Part shown: positions 17,293 to 26,388 of the stretch, one piece after another
Position numbering within the stretch: the first letter of the stretch is position 1
Layout of the letters: each line of letters opens with the position of its first letter
DNA from: Pseudomonas beijingensis
GTDB taxonomy: Bacteria; Pseudomonadota; Gammaproteobacteria; Pseudomonadales; Pseudomonadaceae
Assembly: GCF_030687295.1 (NCBI RefSeq)
Contig: NZ_CP117425.1
Location: 1,554,001-1,618,000 of the forward strand
Direction: 5' to 3'
Length of the DNA: 64,000 bases
Position numbers and translations under genes: made by a program
Notes under the pieces: generated by a model
Told to the model about the DNA's origin: nothing
Database searches by the model: none
The model's input: the letters and a program-made list of their open reading frames with translations, nothing else

Positions 17293-18173
17293 GTGCCGCG
17301 CAACCTGTCGTAAGCGTGATCATCGCGTCTTATAACCATGGCCGATACATTGAAGAATGCATCCTCAGCGTCCTGGAGCAGACCTATCCGAACATAGAGC
17401 TGCTGGTGATCGACGATGGCTCCACGGATGATAGCGTCGAACGTATCCAGCGCTTGCAGGCGGCCCACGGCTTCGACTTTCGAGTCCAGCAGAACCAGGG
17501 GCTGACCAACACGCTGAACGAAGCGATCGCCCGCTGCAGTGGCAGCCTGATCGTGCCGTTTGGTTCCGACGACATTATGCTGCCCGAGCGGATTGCCGTT
17601 CAGGTGGCCTACATGGATGGCAAGCCCGAGGTCGGTATCTGTGCGGGTAATATCGAACTGATCGATGCCGACGGGAATCTTTTTCCCGAGAGTCGTCAGA
17701 ATCGAGAGGTCCCCTTCCGGCGGCTGGATTTCGAAGACATGTTCATGGAGCGCAAACCCTATCCGCCGGCACCGACCCTGATGATTCGTCGCGAGGCGCT
17801 GGAGAAGGTGGGGGGGTTCGATCCGCAGATTCGCCTTGAAGACCTGTTGATCGAGTTGAAAGTGACCCGGGCCGGTTATTTTATCGATGGCCTGAGTGTG
17901 TTGATGGCGCGTTATCGCAAGCACGCGACCAACTCCTACAAAAATCATCGGTTCATGACCGACAGTATTCTGCGTACCTATGCCTTGTTCAGCGATCATC
18001 CGCTTTATGACCAGGTGCGCTACAAGTTTCTCAACTCCATGTTCCTGAAAACCTCCAACCGCGACCACACCTTCGCTCGCGAATTATTGGCACAGATTCC
18101 TTTCAGGGCCTGGAACAAGAAAACCTGGCGAGGCTTGGGACGAATGTTTTTCTGTCCGCTGGAAAAACATTGA
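17289..18173 (+). CDS. wapR: Core rhamnosyltransferase-like GT2 protein WapR
   Basis: A 294-residue inverting GT2 (GT-A fold) glycosyltransferase starting PVVSVIIASYNHGRYIEECI, with DDGSTDDS and the metal-binding FGSDD motif. It is syntenic to PA5000 (WapR), which adds the L-rhamnose that serves as the O-antigen attachment site on the core. It is the last gene of the core operon and faces the ligase gene across an 89-bp convergent gap. The rhamnose specificity is inferred from synteny. Confidence 0.88.
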   Translation: MSAAQPVVSVIIASYNHGRYIEECILSVLEQTYPNIELLVIDDGSTDDSVERIQRLQAAHGFDFRVQQNQGLTNTLNEAIARCSGSLIVPFGSDDIMLPERIAVQVAYMDGKPEVGICAGNIELIDADGNLFPESRQNREVPFRRLDFEDMFMERKPYPPAPTLMIRREALEKVGGFDPQIRLEDLLIELKVTRAGYFIDGLSVLMARYRKHATNSYKNHRFMTDSILRTYALFSDHPLYDQVRYKFLNSMFLKTSNRDHTFARELLAQIPFRAWNKKTWRGLGRMFFCPLEKH

Positions 18174-18183
18174 ACCCCGATCG

Positions 18184-18208
18184 GCGGCTCCGGAAAAATC
18201 CGGGCCGC
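18184..18208. terminator. Hairpin between convergent wapR and waaL
   Basis: GCGGCTCCGGA-AAAA-TCCGGGCCGC, with one bulge, lies in the 89-bp convergent gap. A second GC-rich stem (CCCGC...GCGGG) follows at about 18232-18251. Neither has a clear T-run. Position suggests transcription termination for one or both genes. Confidence 0.45.
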
Positions 18209-18262
18209 TGTATTCAGGGTTGAAGCGCTGCCCGCACCCAAAGGGCGGGGTTCGAAGGGGCG

Positions 18263-20119
18263 TCACGCCTGGGCTGGGCTGCTTCCCGACAGAATTCGCT
18301 TTTGCAGGTTATCGGCTGCCGGTTTTGAGGCAACCATGGCGTAACCGTCAAGCAGCGCCTCAAGGTGCTGTTCGAAAAGCCAGCCGTGATCTTCCTTGTA
18401 GCGCTGCAGGTGGCGCAGATTGCGCTGGCGAAGCGCGATCCTGAGGGAAGACGGATAGAGGTGCAGGTCGGCTACATCGATCAGGCCGAATTCGCCGTTT
18501 TCCAGCACCAGCACATTGCCCAGGTGCAACGAGCGAAAGTAAACGCCGCGCTCGTGCAATTGGGCCATGAATTTACCGAAACGCTCGACCAGGGCGTGGC
18601 GCTCCACGGGTGTAGAGGTCGCTTGCAGCGCCTGGCGCAAGGTCACCCCTGGCAGGGGAACGTAGTGCACCGCGCTGCTGCCGTCCTTCAAATGGTACAC
18701 GTGAAGGATGGTCGGGCTCGGTATTCCCAGGTTTCGCAGTTGCTGGCTGTGCACCGCAAAACGTTCGGAATAAGGATTGAAGCCGCCCGAGGTGTACCAG
18801 CGGCGCGCTCGAAACAGCTTGAGAAAGTCTCCCCCCTCCAGGCGCAGGACTTTGGGTCCCAGGCCGTCGGACTCGATGACCTGGGCTCCCGTGGTAAGAC
18901 TGTCCAGGGCTTGCGGTGTCAGCCGTTGCACGGGCGTGACCAGCAAGCGCCTGGCGCGGTAATTGATGCTCAAGGCGGCGATCAAGGCCAGGGGGATCCA
19001 CAGTAGGAACCAATGCTCCTTCGGCCTTGAGAGAATGCCGCCACCTTCAGTCAGCCCCGCTGCCATGCCATAGATCAGCCACGTGGAGGCGATCACCAAC
19101 AAGGGTTGGACCCGATAACGCCAACTGCTCAGCAAACCCCAGGCCTGGAAAAAGATCCAGGGAAGAAAACCGACAATCCCGACGTAGTACAGGACGCCAA
19201 GGGCGAAGTTATGGGGTTCTGCCAGCATTCGCCCAATGCCTGGATCAACAACAAGGTCTGCGCCATAGCCGTGACCGACCCATGGGTGCTCGGCGATCCT
19301 CGTCAATACTATCTGCCAGATATCAAACCGGTAGGAGTTCCCTCGGGCGAGAAGCATCCCGCTAAACAGTACGCCTACGACACTTCCACCCACTGCCAGT
19401 AGCCCAAACAGGACAATCGAGCGGCGATTCCAGCAAAGGACACCTACCCAGATGGCGGCTGCGACCAAGGCGACCAGGGGAGTCCTTGAGCCTGTAGCGA
19501 CGACCGCGGTGAACATGACCAGGGCCGCAGGGACGGTCAGCCAGAAGATATGGCGATTTTTCCAGAGCATGCTCAGGCTTAACCAGTAAACGCAGAAGAA
19601 CCCGTACAGGTGTGAGGCAAGCAGTGGATTGTCGAAGGCGCCGCCGCCGATCAGGCGCATCCCCGGTCCGTATACCTGGGCAAACACATACAAATTGTAG
19701 AGTGTGGCGATCACGGCGACCGTCGCCGCGCAGAACAGCAGGGGGTGGAGCAGATCGCTGCGATGGCGCACCAACAGGTAGCAGCCGACGAACAAGAACA
19801 CGGTGTGCAATGCGGTTTTGATCGGGCGTGCGATACCTTCGGTCTCGGGTGCCCACGACACACTGATCAGCGCCCAACCCGCGAACAGCAAGAGGGCGAT
19901 GAAAATCGGCTCGCGGATCAGCTCCTTCAGCGTGCTCGGCCTCAGGCACAGGGCAATCAACGCTGGAATGCTGAACAAGCCATAGAACAATTTATGGTGT
20001 TGGCTACGCCCTGGCAGAAAGAACAAGGCGCACAGAAGCAGCAGCAAACCTAGCGGAAGAATCCACTGGCAAATGAAGTCGAAAACTCGATTGGACGTGG
20101 CGAGGTGCTTGGATAACAT
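18263..20119 (-). CDS. waaL: O-antigen ligase fused to a C-terminal LPS kinase-like domain
   Basis: A 618-residue fusion. Residues 1 to about 395 form a polytopic inner-membrane O-antigen ligase (Wzy_C/WaaL), which joins O-polysaccharide to lipid A-core in the periplasm; the loop GHGYGADLVVDPGIG with AEPHNF (His303) is the usual periplasmic active-site region. Residues from about 410 form a Kdo/WaaP-type kinase fold (toluene-tolerance/Ttg8-like). Its catalytic loop reads YFRSLHLGNVLV, so the HGD expected in related kinases is FRS (Ser530), while the later LIDVADL is kept. In PAO1 ligase and kinase-like protein are separate genes (PA4999, PA4998). The gene stands alone on the minus strand. Confidence 0.88.
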   Translation of the reverse strand: MLSKHLATSNRVFDFICQWILPLGLLLLLCALFFLPGRSQHHKLFYGLFSIPALIALCLRPSTLKELIREPIFIALLLFAGWALISVSWAPETEGIARPIKTALHTVFLFVGCYLLVRHRSDLLHPLLFCAATVAVIATLYNLYVFAQVYGPGMRLIGGGAFDNPLLASHLYGFFCVYWLSLSMLWKNRHIFWLTVPAALVMFTAVVATGSRTPLVALVAAAIWVGVLCWNRRSIVLFGLLAVGGSVVGVLFSGMLLARGNSYRFDIWQIVLTRIAEHPWVGHGYGADLVVDPGIGRMLAEPHNFALGVLYYVGIVGFLPWIFFQAWGLLSSWRYRVQPLLVIASTWLIYGMAAGLTEGGGILSRPKEHWFLLWIPLALIAALSINYRARRLLVTPVQRLTPQALDSLTTGAQVIESDGLGPKVLRLEGGDFLKLFRARRWYTSGGFNPYSERFAVHSQQLRNLGIPSPTILHVYHLKDGSSAVHYVPLPGVTLRQALQATSTPVERHALVERFGKFMAQLHERGVYFRSLHLGNVLVLENGEFGLIDVADLHLYPSSLRIALRQRNLRHLQRYKEDHGWLFEQHLEALLDGYAMVASKPAADNLQKRILSGSSPAQA

Positions 20120-20272
20120 GCTTAGGAATTCATTCCTGAAATCGGTTGGCCATTAACGGTGATGGCTTTTTGGTGTTTTGCAGACGCGTAACAATAACAG
20201 CCTTAGCGGTTTGCCAGAACACCGAAGAAGCTGTGTTAAAGTCAGCGTCCTTTTTATCGATATTCGCGTGAT

Positions 20273-22075
20273 ATGGCCGACTCCAGTCTTCCCGCAAGCC
20301 CTTCGAGCTTGAAAATCTATTTCCGCCTGCTTGGCTACGTGAAGCCCTATATCGGCTTGTTCGGGCTGAGTATCGTCGGGTTCCTGATTTTCGCTTCCAC
20401 CCAGCCGATGCTGGGCTACATCCTCAAATACTTCGTCGATGGCCTTTCCAATCCCAATGCGGTGCTGTTTCCGACGGTCCCTTACCTGCGCGACCTGCAG
20501 TTATTACAGGCCGTGCCGCTGCTGATCATCGCCATTGCCGCCTGGCAGGGATTGGGGTCGTATCTGGGCAATTATTTCCTGGCCAGGGTTTCGCTGGGGC
20601 TGGTACATGACTTGCGGGTGCAATTGTTCAACAACCTGCTGACCCTGCCCAACCGCTATTTCGACAAACATAACTCGGGTCATTTGATTTCTCGTATCAC
20701 TTTCAACGTGACCATGGTGACGGGGGCGGCAACGGATGCGATCAAGGTCGTTATCCGTGAGGGCATGACAGTGATCTTCCTGTTCGCCTCACTGTTGTTC
20801 ATGAACTGGCGCCTGACCCTGGTGATGGTGGCGATCCTGCCACTGATCGCCCTCATGGTTCGCACCGCGAGCAAGAAATTTCGCAAGCAGAGCAAGAAGA
20901 TCCAGGTCGCGATGGGAGATGTGACCCATGTCGCCTCCGAGACCATCCAGAGCTATCGTGTCGTGCGCAGTTTCGGTGGCGAGGTCTACGAGCAGAAACG
21001 CTTCCTCCAGGCCAGCCAGGGCAACACCGACAAGCAGTTGCGCATGACCCGTACCGGTGCGATCTACACGCCGGTGCTGCAACTGGTGATCTACAGCGCC
21101 ATGGCCGTGCTGATGTTTCTTGTCCTGTATCTGCGGGGTGATGCTTCGGCGGGCGACATGGTGGCCTACATTACCTTGGCCGGCCTGCTGCCCAAGCCGA
21201 TTCGCCAGCTGTCGGAAGTCAGCTCCACCATCCAGAAAGGCGTGGCGGGGGCGGAAAGCATCTTTGAACAGTTGGATGTCACGCCGGAAACCGATACCGG
21301 TACCGTGGAACGCGATGCTGTCAGCGGGCGGTTGGAGGTGCGCCATCTGAGCTTCACCTACCCGGACACCGACCGGCAGGTACTGAACGACATCAGTTTC
21401 TCGGTCGAACCTGGGCAGATGGTTGCGTTGGTCGGGCGTTCGGGCAGCGGCAAATCGACCCTGGCCAATCTGATTCCGCGTTTCTACCACCATGACGAAG
21501 GCGAGATCCTGCTCGATGGTGTTGAAATCGAACAATACAAGCTCTTGAACCTGCGCCGCCATATTGCCCAGGTGACCCAGCATGTGACGCTGTTCAGCGA
21601 CACGGTGGCCAACAACATCGCTTATGGCGACCTGGCCGGTGCGCCGCGAGTCGATATCGAGAAAGCGGCTCAAGACGCCTACGCCATGGACTTCATCAGG
21701 CAGTTGCCTCAAGGCCTGGATACCCAGGTCGGGGAAAACGGCGTGCTGCTCTCCGGTGGTCAGCGCCAACGCCTGGCCATTGCCAGGGCCTTGTTGAAAA
21801 ACGCCCCGCTGTTGATTCTGGATGAGGCGACCTCAGCACTGGACACTGAGTCCGAACGGCACATCCAGGCTGCGCTGGACCAGGTGATGAAAGGCCGTAC
21901 GACCCTGGTGATCGCCCACCGTCTGTCGACCATCGAAAAAGCCGACCTGATCCTGGTGATGGATCAGGGGCGCATTGTCGAGCGCGGGACCCATGGGGAG
22001 CTCCTGGCGCAGAATGGTTATTACGCACGCCTGAATGCCATGGGGCTGGACGCTCCGGCCCAGGATATCGCCTGA
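20273..22075 (+). CDS. msbA: Lipid A-core flippase MsbA (ABC exporter)
   Basis: A 600-residue homodimeric ABC exporter that flips lipid A-core across the inner membrane. The N-terminal six-helix membrane domain spans residues about 25-320. The nucleotide-binding domain has Walker A GRSGSGKST, signature LSGGQRQR and Walker B LLILDEATSALD with the catalytic Glu. The ATG at 20273 gives the full first cytoplasmic stretch. It is transcribed divergently from waaL. As an essential LPS-export step it matches PA4997. Confidence 0.95.
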   Translation: MADSSLPASPSSLKIYFRLLGYVKPYIGLFGLSIVGFLIFASTQPMLGYILKYFVDGLSNPNAVLFPTVPYLRDLQLLQAVPLLIIAIAAWQGLGSYLGNYFLARVSLGLVHDLRVQLFNNLLTLPNRYFDKHNSGHLISRITFNVTMVTGAATDAIKVVIREGMTVIFLFASLLFMNWRLTLVMVAILPLIALMVRTASKKFRKQSKKIQVAMGDVTHVASETIQSYRVVRSFGGEVYEQKRFLQASQGNTDKQLRMTRTGAIYTPVLQLVIYSAMAVLMFLVLYLRGDASAGDMVAYITLAGLLPKPIRQLSEVSSTIQKGVAGAESIFEQLDVTPETDTGTVERDAVSGRLEVRHLSFTYPDTDRQVLNDISFSVEPGQMVALVGRSGSGKSTLANLIPRFYHHDEGEILLDGVEIEQYKLLNLRRHIAQVTQHVTLFSDTVANNIAYGDLAGAPRVDIEKAAQDAYAMDFIRQLPQGLDTQVGENGVLLSGGQRQRLAIARALLKNAPLLILDEATSALDTESERHIQAALDQVMKGRTTLVIAHRLSTIEKADLILVMDQGRIVERGTHGELLAQNGYYARLNAMGLDAPAQDIA

Positions 22076-22078
22076 GTT

Positions 22079-22110
22079 CGGCCCCAGGCTTTGGGGCCGG
22101 CCGTTTCTCT
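22079..22110 (+). terminator. Terminator after msbA
   Basis: CGGCCCC-AGGCTTT-GGGGCCG (22079-22099) is a perfect stem followed by the pyrimidine-rich GTTTCTCTT. A second stem (GGCCGG...GGCCGG) overlaps its end. Confidence 0.6.
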
Positions 22111-22172
22111 TGGCCGGCTTCGCCTCCTCAGCTCCAGTGTCGTACAAACATGTCATGTCGGCCCAGCACCCA

Positions 22173-22258
22173 TGTGGGAGCGAGCTTGCTCGCGATAGCG
22201 GTGTGTCTGGGCCGGTGATGTCGAGCGTGCCGCTGCCATCGCGAGCAAGCTCCCACGG
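22173..22258. repeat. REP pair (msbA-cysC gap)
   Basis: A forward REP at 22173 faces an inverse REP ending at 22258. The inverse copy is shortened: GCGAGCAAGCTCCCAC lacks the four bases CGCT found in the usual unit. The 313-bp stretch 22076-22388 holds only this pair and the msbA terminator. Confidence 0.85.
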
Positions 22259-22388
22259 GTTTTTATCGAAAACCTTACCGGCCTTGACCAATCCACAATC
22301 AATCCGCGATCCGCTGGAGCGTACATATTCGGCCTATGCTTTCCTGCGGAGCAACACGTCGGGGGCGCGCGAACACGCGGCGTAGAAA

Positions 22389-22997
22389 ATGGTTATGAAT
22401 GAAACATCAAAGGTATCGATGCAGCAGGTGCAGATTCGTCCTTTTGCCCAGGCGCTCACACCGGCGGATCGGGCGGCCATCAAAGCCCAGCGCCCACGCT
22501 GCATCTGGCTGACCGGGCTGTCGGGGGCGGGCAAATCGACGCTGGCCAATGCCTTGGAAGTGCAGCTCAACCAGCAGGGCTTGCACACCTCCCTGCTCGA
22601 TGGCGACAACCTGCGCCAGGGATTGTGCCGGGGGCTGGGCATGGATGCCGAGGCTCGCAAGGAGAACATCCGCCGCATTGCCGAGGTGGCGCGCTTGATG
22701 GTCGATGCCGGCCTGATCGTCATCGTTGCGGCAATCTCACCGTTTAGCGCCGACCGGGAAGCCGCCCGGCAGCTGTTCCCCGAGGGCACTTTCGTGGAAG
22801 TCTATGTGAGTACGCCCTTCGACGTCTGTGCCCAGCGTGACCCCAAGGGGCTATACCGCGAAGCCCGTGCCGGGCGGATCAAGAACTTCACCGGGCTCGA
22901 CAGCCCCTACGAGGCGCCGCTTGCGCCGGACTGCGTGATCGATACCAGCCAGGTGGAACTGGCCCAGGCCTGTGAGCGAATATTGGCGTTACTGTAA
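22389..22997 (+). CDS. cysC: Adenylylsulfate (APS) kinase, stand-alone
   Basis: Phosphorylates APS to PAPS in the cytoplasm. The 202-residue protein has the P-loop GLSGAGKST, then LLDGDNLRQGLCRGLGM and RKENIRRIAEVARLMVDAGL, all standard CysC signatures. The start is ATG 22389, or ATG two codons later. P. aeruginosa carries its main APS kinase fused to CysN; here a separate copy lies between msbA and hldE. PAPS could serve assimilation or a sulfotransferase, but no sulfotransferase is visible in this window. Confidence 0.92.
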   Translation: MVMNETSKVSMQQVQIRPFAQALTPADRAAIKAQRPRCIWLTGLSGAGKSTLANALEVQLNQQGLHTSLLDGDNLRQGLCRGLGMDAEARKENIRRIAEVARLMVDAGLIVIVAAISPFSADREAARQLFPEGTFVEVYVSTPFDVCAQRDPKGLYREARAGRIKNFTGLDSPYEAPLAPDCVIDTSQVELAQACERILALL

Positions 22998-23102
22998 AAC
23001 GGATTGATCATCCCTCTGGCGTCCCGTTGCAGCCATGGACGAGCCTTGCGCCAACCCTGTGCTAATATCCCCGCCCTGTTCATTTTGTATGTGGGATGCT
23101 CC

Positions 23103-24524
23103 ATGAAGTTGTCCATGCCGCGATTCGATCAAGCCCCTGTATTGGTGGTCGGCGATGTCATGCTCGACCGCTATTGGCATGGCGGTACCTCACGGATTTC
23201 CCCTGAGGCGCCGGTACCGGTGGTCAAGGTCGAGCACATCGAGGATCGCCCCGGTGGTGCCGCCAACGTTGCCTTGAACATTGCTGCCCTCGGCGCACCG
23301 GCGTCCCTGGTGGGCGTGACCGGCGACGACGAGGCGGCCGACAGCCTGACCAACAGCCTCAAGGGCGCGGGCGTACGCGCGATATTCCAGCGCGTGGCGC
23401 ACCAGCCGACTATCGTCAAGCTGCGGGTCATGAGCCGCCACCAGCAACTGCTGCGCATCGATTTCGAAGAACCGTTCGCCACCGACCCGTTGGCGCTCGG
23501 TGCCGAGGTCGACAACCTGCTCGAAGGCGTCAAGGTCCTGGTATTGTCGGACTACGGCAAAGGCGCGTTGAAAAACCACCAGGCGCTGATCCAGGCCGCC
23601 CGTGCCCGTGGCATTCCGGTCCTGGCCGACCCCAAGGGCAAGGATTTTTCCATCTACCGTGGCGCCAGCCTGATCACGCCGAACCTCAGCGAGTTCGAAA
23701 CCATCGTCGGCGGTTGCGTCGATGAGCACGAACTGGTGAGCAAAGGCGCGCAGTTGATGCAAGACCTCGACCTCGGCGCCTTGCTGGTGACCCGTGGCGA
23801 ACACGGCATGACCTTGCTGCGCCCCGATCACCCGGCGTTGCACCTGCCGGCCCGTGCCCGCGAAGTGTTTGACGTGACGGGGGCCGGCGACACGGTGATC
23901 TCTACCCTGGCCGCGGCGATCGCTGCCGGTGAGGAATTGCCCCATGCGGTGGCCCTGGCGAACCTGGCGGCAGGCATTGTCGTCGGCAAGCTCGGCACGG
24001 CGGCCATCAGCGCCCCCGAACTGCGTCGCGCCATCCAGCGCGAGGAAGGCTCCGAGCGGGGCGTGCTGGGCCTGGAGCAATTGCTGCTGGCCGTGGACGA
24101 CGCCCGCGCCCACAACGAAAGAATCGTCTTCACCAACGGCTGCTTCGACATCCTGCACGCCGGCCACGTGACCTACCTCGAGCAGGCCAGGGCCCAAGGG
24201 GATCGCCTGATCGTCGCGGTCAATGATGATGCCTCCGTAAGCCGTCTCAAAGGGCCTGGGCGTCCGATCAACAGCGTCGACCGACGCATGGCGGTCCTGG
24301 CTGGCCTGGGCGCGGTGGACTGGGTGATCAGTTTCAGCGAGGGCACGCCGGAAAACCTGCTGCGCCAGGTCAAGCCGGATGTGCTGGTCAAGGGCGGTGA
24401 CTATGGGATTGACCAAGTCGTGGGCGCGGACATCGTCACGGCCTACGGTGGCACCGTGAAGGTCTTGGGGCTGGTGGAAAACAGTTCGACAACGGCTATT
24501 GTCGAGAAGATTCGCAGCCGTTGA
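23103..24524 (+). CDS. hldE: Bifunctional heptose-7-phosphate kinase / heptose-1-phosphate adenylyltransferase
   Basis: Makes ADP-glycero-manno-heptose, the donor used by WaaC and WaaF. Residues 1 to about 318 are a ribokinase-like (PfkB) domain with [20 protein letters not shown] and the anion hole DVTGAGDTV. Residues about 345-473 are a nucleotidyltransferase with [20 protein letters not shown] (HxGH). Length 473 is standard. ATG 23103 is chosen over an in-frame start at 23004 because it matches the conserved MKLSMPRFD beginning. Confidence 0.95.
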   Translation: MKLSMPRFDQAPVLVVGDVMLDRYWHGGTSRISPEAPVPVVKVEHIEDRPGGAANVALNIAALGAPASLVGVTGDDEAADSLTNSLKGAGVRAIFQRVAHQPTIVKLRVMSRHQQLLRIDFEEPFATDPLALGAEVDNLLEGVKVLVLSDYGKGALKNHQALIQAARARGIPVLADPKGKDFSIYRGASLITPNLSEFETIVGGCVDEHELVSKGAQLMQDLDLGALLVTRGEHGMTLLRPDHPALHLPARAREVFDVTGAGDTVISTLAAAIAAGEELPHAVALANLAAGIVVGKLGTAAISAPELRRAIQREEGSERGVLGLEQLLLAVDDARAHNERIVFTNGCFDILHAGHVTYLEQARAQGDRLIVAVNDDASVSRLKGPGRPINSVDRRMAVLAGLGAVDWVISFSEGTPENLLRQVKPDVLVKGGDYGIDQVVGADIVTAYGGTVKVLGLVENSSTTAIVEKIRSR

Positions 24525-24631
24525 AGGGATCATCTTATAGTCCGGGGAAGGCCTTATATGGCAAACGCCTGCCTTCGCGGGTTGAACTCGCTCATCGGCC
24601 CAGCTTGTTTCGGTTCGTGGTTAATTAACTT

Positions 24632-25606
24632 ATGAAAGTCATGCTCCTGGTTATGGATGAACAGAGGGTGATCCTCGATCGACTGTATGAAGTCGTGCGA
24701 GAGAACTGCGACGACTGCACGATCTATCGCTTGAGTAAGCAGCAGCAAAAGAAGCTCGGCCGGTTCCTGGCCTCGGTCAATTACGAAGATTTCGATCGGG
24801 TGGTGATTTTTTCGCGGGTCAAACGCCTGGCCCCACAATTGAACGTATTGAAGTGTATTCCGGGACTGATCTTCCTTGAGCACGACGCTTATCAGAACTA
24901 CATGCGCGAAAGTAAATACAAGGGTGTCTATTCGCGTTTGTATCGCCGCTTGCCCAGCTGCCGCGCCTTGGTGTCCGGGGCTTTGGTGGCTCGCCGGATG
25001 CAAGCCGAAGACATCGATGCGGTGTTCGTTTCCAAAGGTTATGACGAGCGGATGCTGCGCAATACCGACAGTGTCCGCGATATCCCCATTGGTTTTCTCG
25101 GCAGTCTCAAGAGCACTGAATATGCTCAACGCAAAGCGCTGCTTGAATCCCTGGTACAACGCACCGGCATGCTTGTGACGCGCACTCAGTCGGGGCGCGA
25201 GTATCTGGAAACACTCAATCGCATCAAGATTTTTGTCAGCGCCGACCTGGGCATGGGGGAGTTCATGATCAAGAACTTCGAGGCCATGGCCTGCGGTTGC
25301 GTGTTATTGGCCTGGAGCCAGGGCGAGGAAGATCAATTGCTGGGTTTTGAGGACATGGAAAACACCGTTTTCTATCGCTCCGAGGACGAGGCCGTGCAGA
25401 AGCTGGAGCTTTTGCAGCGTGATCCGGAACTGGCTGCGCGGATCGCCCGCAATGGCCAAGCCTTCGCCGAGAGCCGCTATTCGTTTGCGCGTGTCGGGCG
25501 GGCTCTGGCCGAGGAAATCCAGCGTGAAATGCGTCCCTGGCAAGCCCCGTCGGCGCTCACTCGCGGATGGGTCAAGCTGCGCTATGGCATGAAGGTGCCG
25601 GGGTAA
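24632..25606 (+). CDS. Putative glycosyltransferase (accessory, CgeB/GT1-like)
   Basis: A 324-residue protein beginning MKVMLLVMDEQRVILDRLYE. The C-terminal half carries a glycosyltransferase-like donor region, KNFEAMACGCVLLAWSQGEED, then a helical end resembling GT4/CgeB-type proteins (ARNGQAFAESRYSFARVGRAL). It follows hldE by about 107 bp and is followed after 5 nt by another unknown gene, so these form a small glycan-modification group inside the LPS region. The substrate is unknown; acceptor likely the core or another surface glycan (inference from context). Confidence 0.7.
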   Translation: MKVMLLVMDEQRVILDRLYEVVRENCDDCTIYRLSKQQQKKLGRFLASVNYEDFDRVVIFSRVKRLAPQLNVLKCIPGLIFLEHDAYQNYMRESKYKGVYSRLYRRLPSCRALVSGALVARRMQAEDIDAVFVSKGYDERMLRNTDSVRDIPIGFLGSLKSTEYAQRKALLESLVQRTGMLVTRTQSGREYLETLNRIKIFVSADLGMGEFMIKNFEAMACGCVLLAWSQGEEDQLLGFEDMENTVFYRSEDEAVQKLELLQRDPELAARIARNGQAFAESRYSFARVGRALAEEIQREMRPWQAPSALTRGWVKLRYGMKVPG

Positions 25607-25611
25607 GCGAC

Positions 25612-26316
25612 ATGGCCGATCGTGTTCCTCAAATCAGTGACGAAATGGCGCTCGACAAATTGCCTGGGGGGCATCAATCGCTGATGGGGGCCTTGCCCCA
25701 GGCGTTGAAGGACTGCTTGGAAAGGGCCTCGCGGGTGGTGCTGGTGGCCAATAATCCAGCCATCACTGCAAGCGACTTCCAGGCACTCGACATCGGCAGT
25801 GACGACGTGGTCGTGACTTTCAACACCTGCGTGAAGTCGGCACTGCTCAGTCCCCACAGCGTCAATGTGTTCGTCCATGGTTTCAATGCCCCCGACGCCT
25901 ATTTCTTCGGCCTGCCCTACAACGCCGAGGTGCAGCGATTGTTCGGCTTGCCCGACGCACGCTGCTTCACAATGTTGGTGGGGTGCACCGGGAATATGTC
26001 GCCACTGCCGGGCGTGACCTTGTATTGGGAGCGCATGCCATTACCCCCTTTGTGGAACTACCCGGTCAACCGGGAGGGTGGCAAGCGCTATGTCGGTCCT
26101 TCGACGGGCTTCAATGCGCTGGTACTGTTCGATTGGTTGCGCGGCCATGCAGGTTATCACTACCAAATAGTGACCTTGGGTTTTTCCAACGAGGCGGGAA
26201 AGTTCTGGAGCGGGCACGCTTGGGAGTATGAACGTCAGTGGTTGCTCGGGGCCGATGTAACTGTTGTGCCGTTGCAACGCTGCCGTTGGTGGCAAAGGTG
26301 GTTTCGTCGCCCTTGA
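25612..26316 (+). CDS. Hypothetical protein, weakly GT29/sialyltransferase-like
   Basis: A 234-residue soluble protein starting MADRVPQISDEMALDK; ATG 25612 lies 5 nt after the previous stop. Features include RVVLVANNPAI near the N terminus, VGPSTGFNALVLFDWLRG in the middle and FWSGHAWEYERQWL towards the end. A glycine-rich N-terminal strand, an STG motif and a late H-x-W-E are reminiscent of bacterial sialyltransferase-like (GT29) proteins, but I cannot call it firmly. Genomic context points to surface glycan modification. Confidence 0.6.
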   Translation: MADRVPQISDEMALDKLPGGHQSLMGALPQALKDCLERASRVVLVANNPAITASDFQALDIGSDDVVVTFNTCVKSALLSPHSVNVFVHGFNAPDAYFFGLPYNAEVQRLFGLPDARCFTMLVGCTGNMSPLPGVTLYWERMPLPPLWNYPVNREGGKRYVGPSTGFNALVLFDWLRGHAGYHYQIVTLGFSNEAGKFWSGHAWEYERQWLLGADVTVVPLQRCRWWQRWFRRP

Positions 26317-26388
26317 GTCGCATTGGCACGTTGAGCCGCCTGATGCGATGCCGCCGGGCAATTCTTTTTTACGACAAGGGCAGGATGC

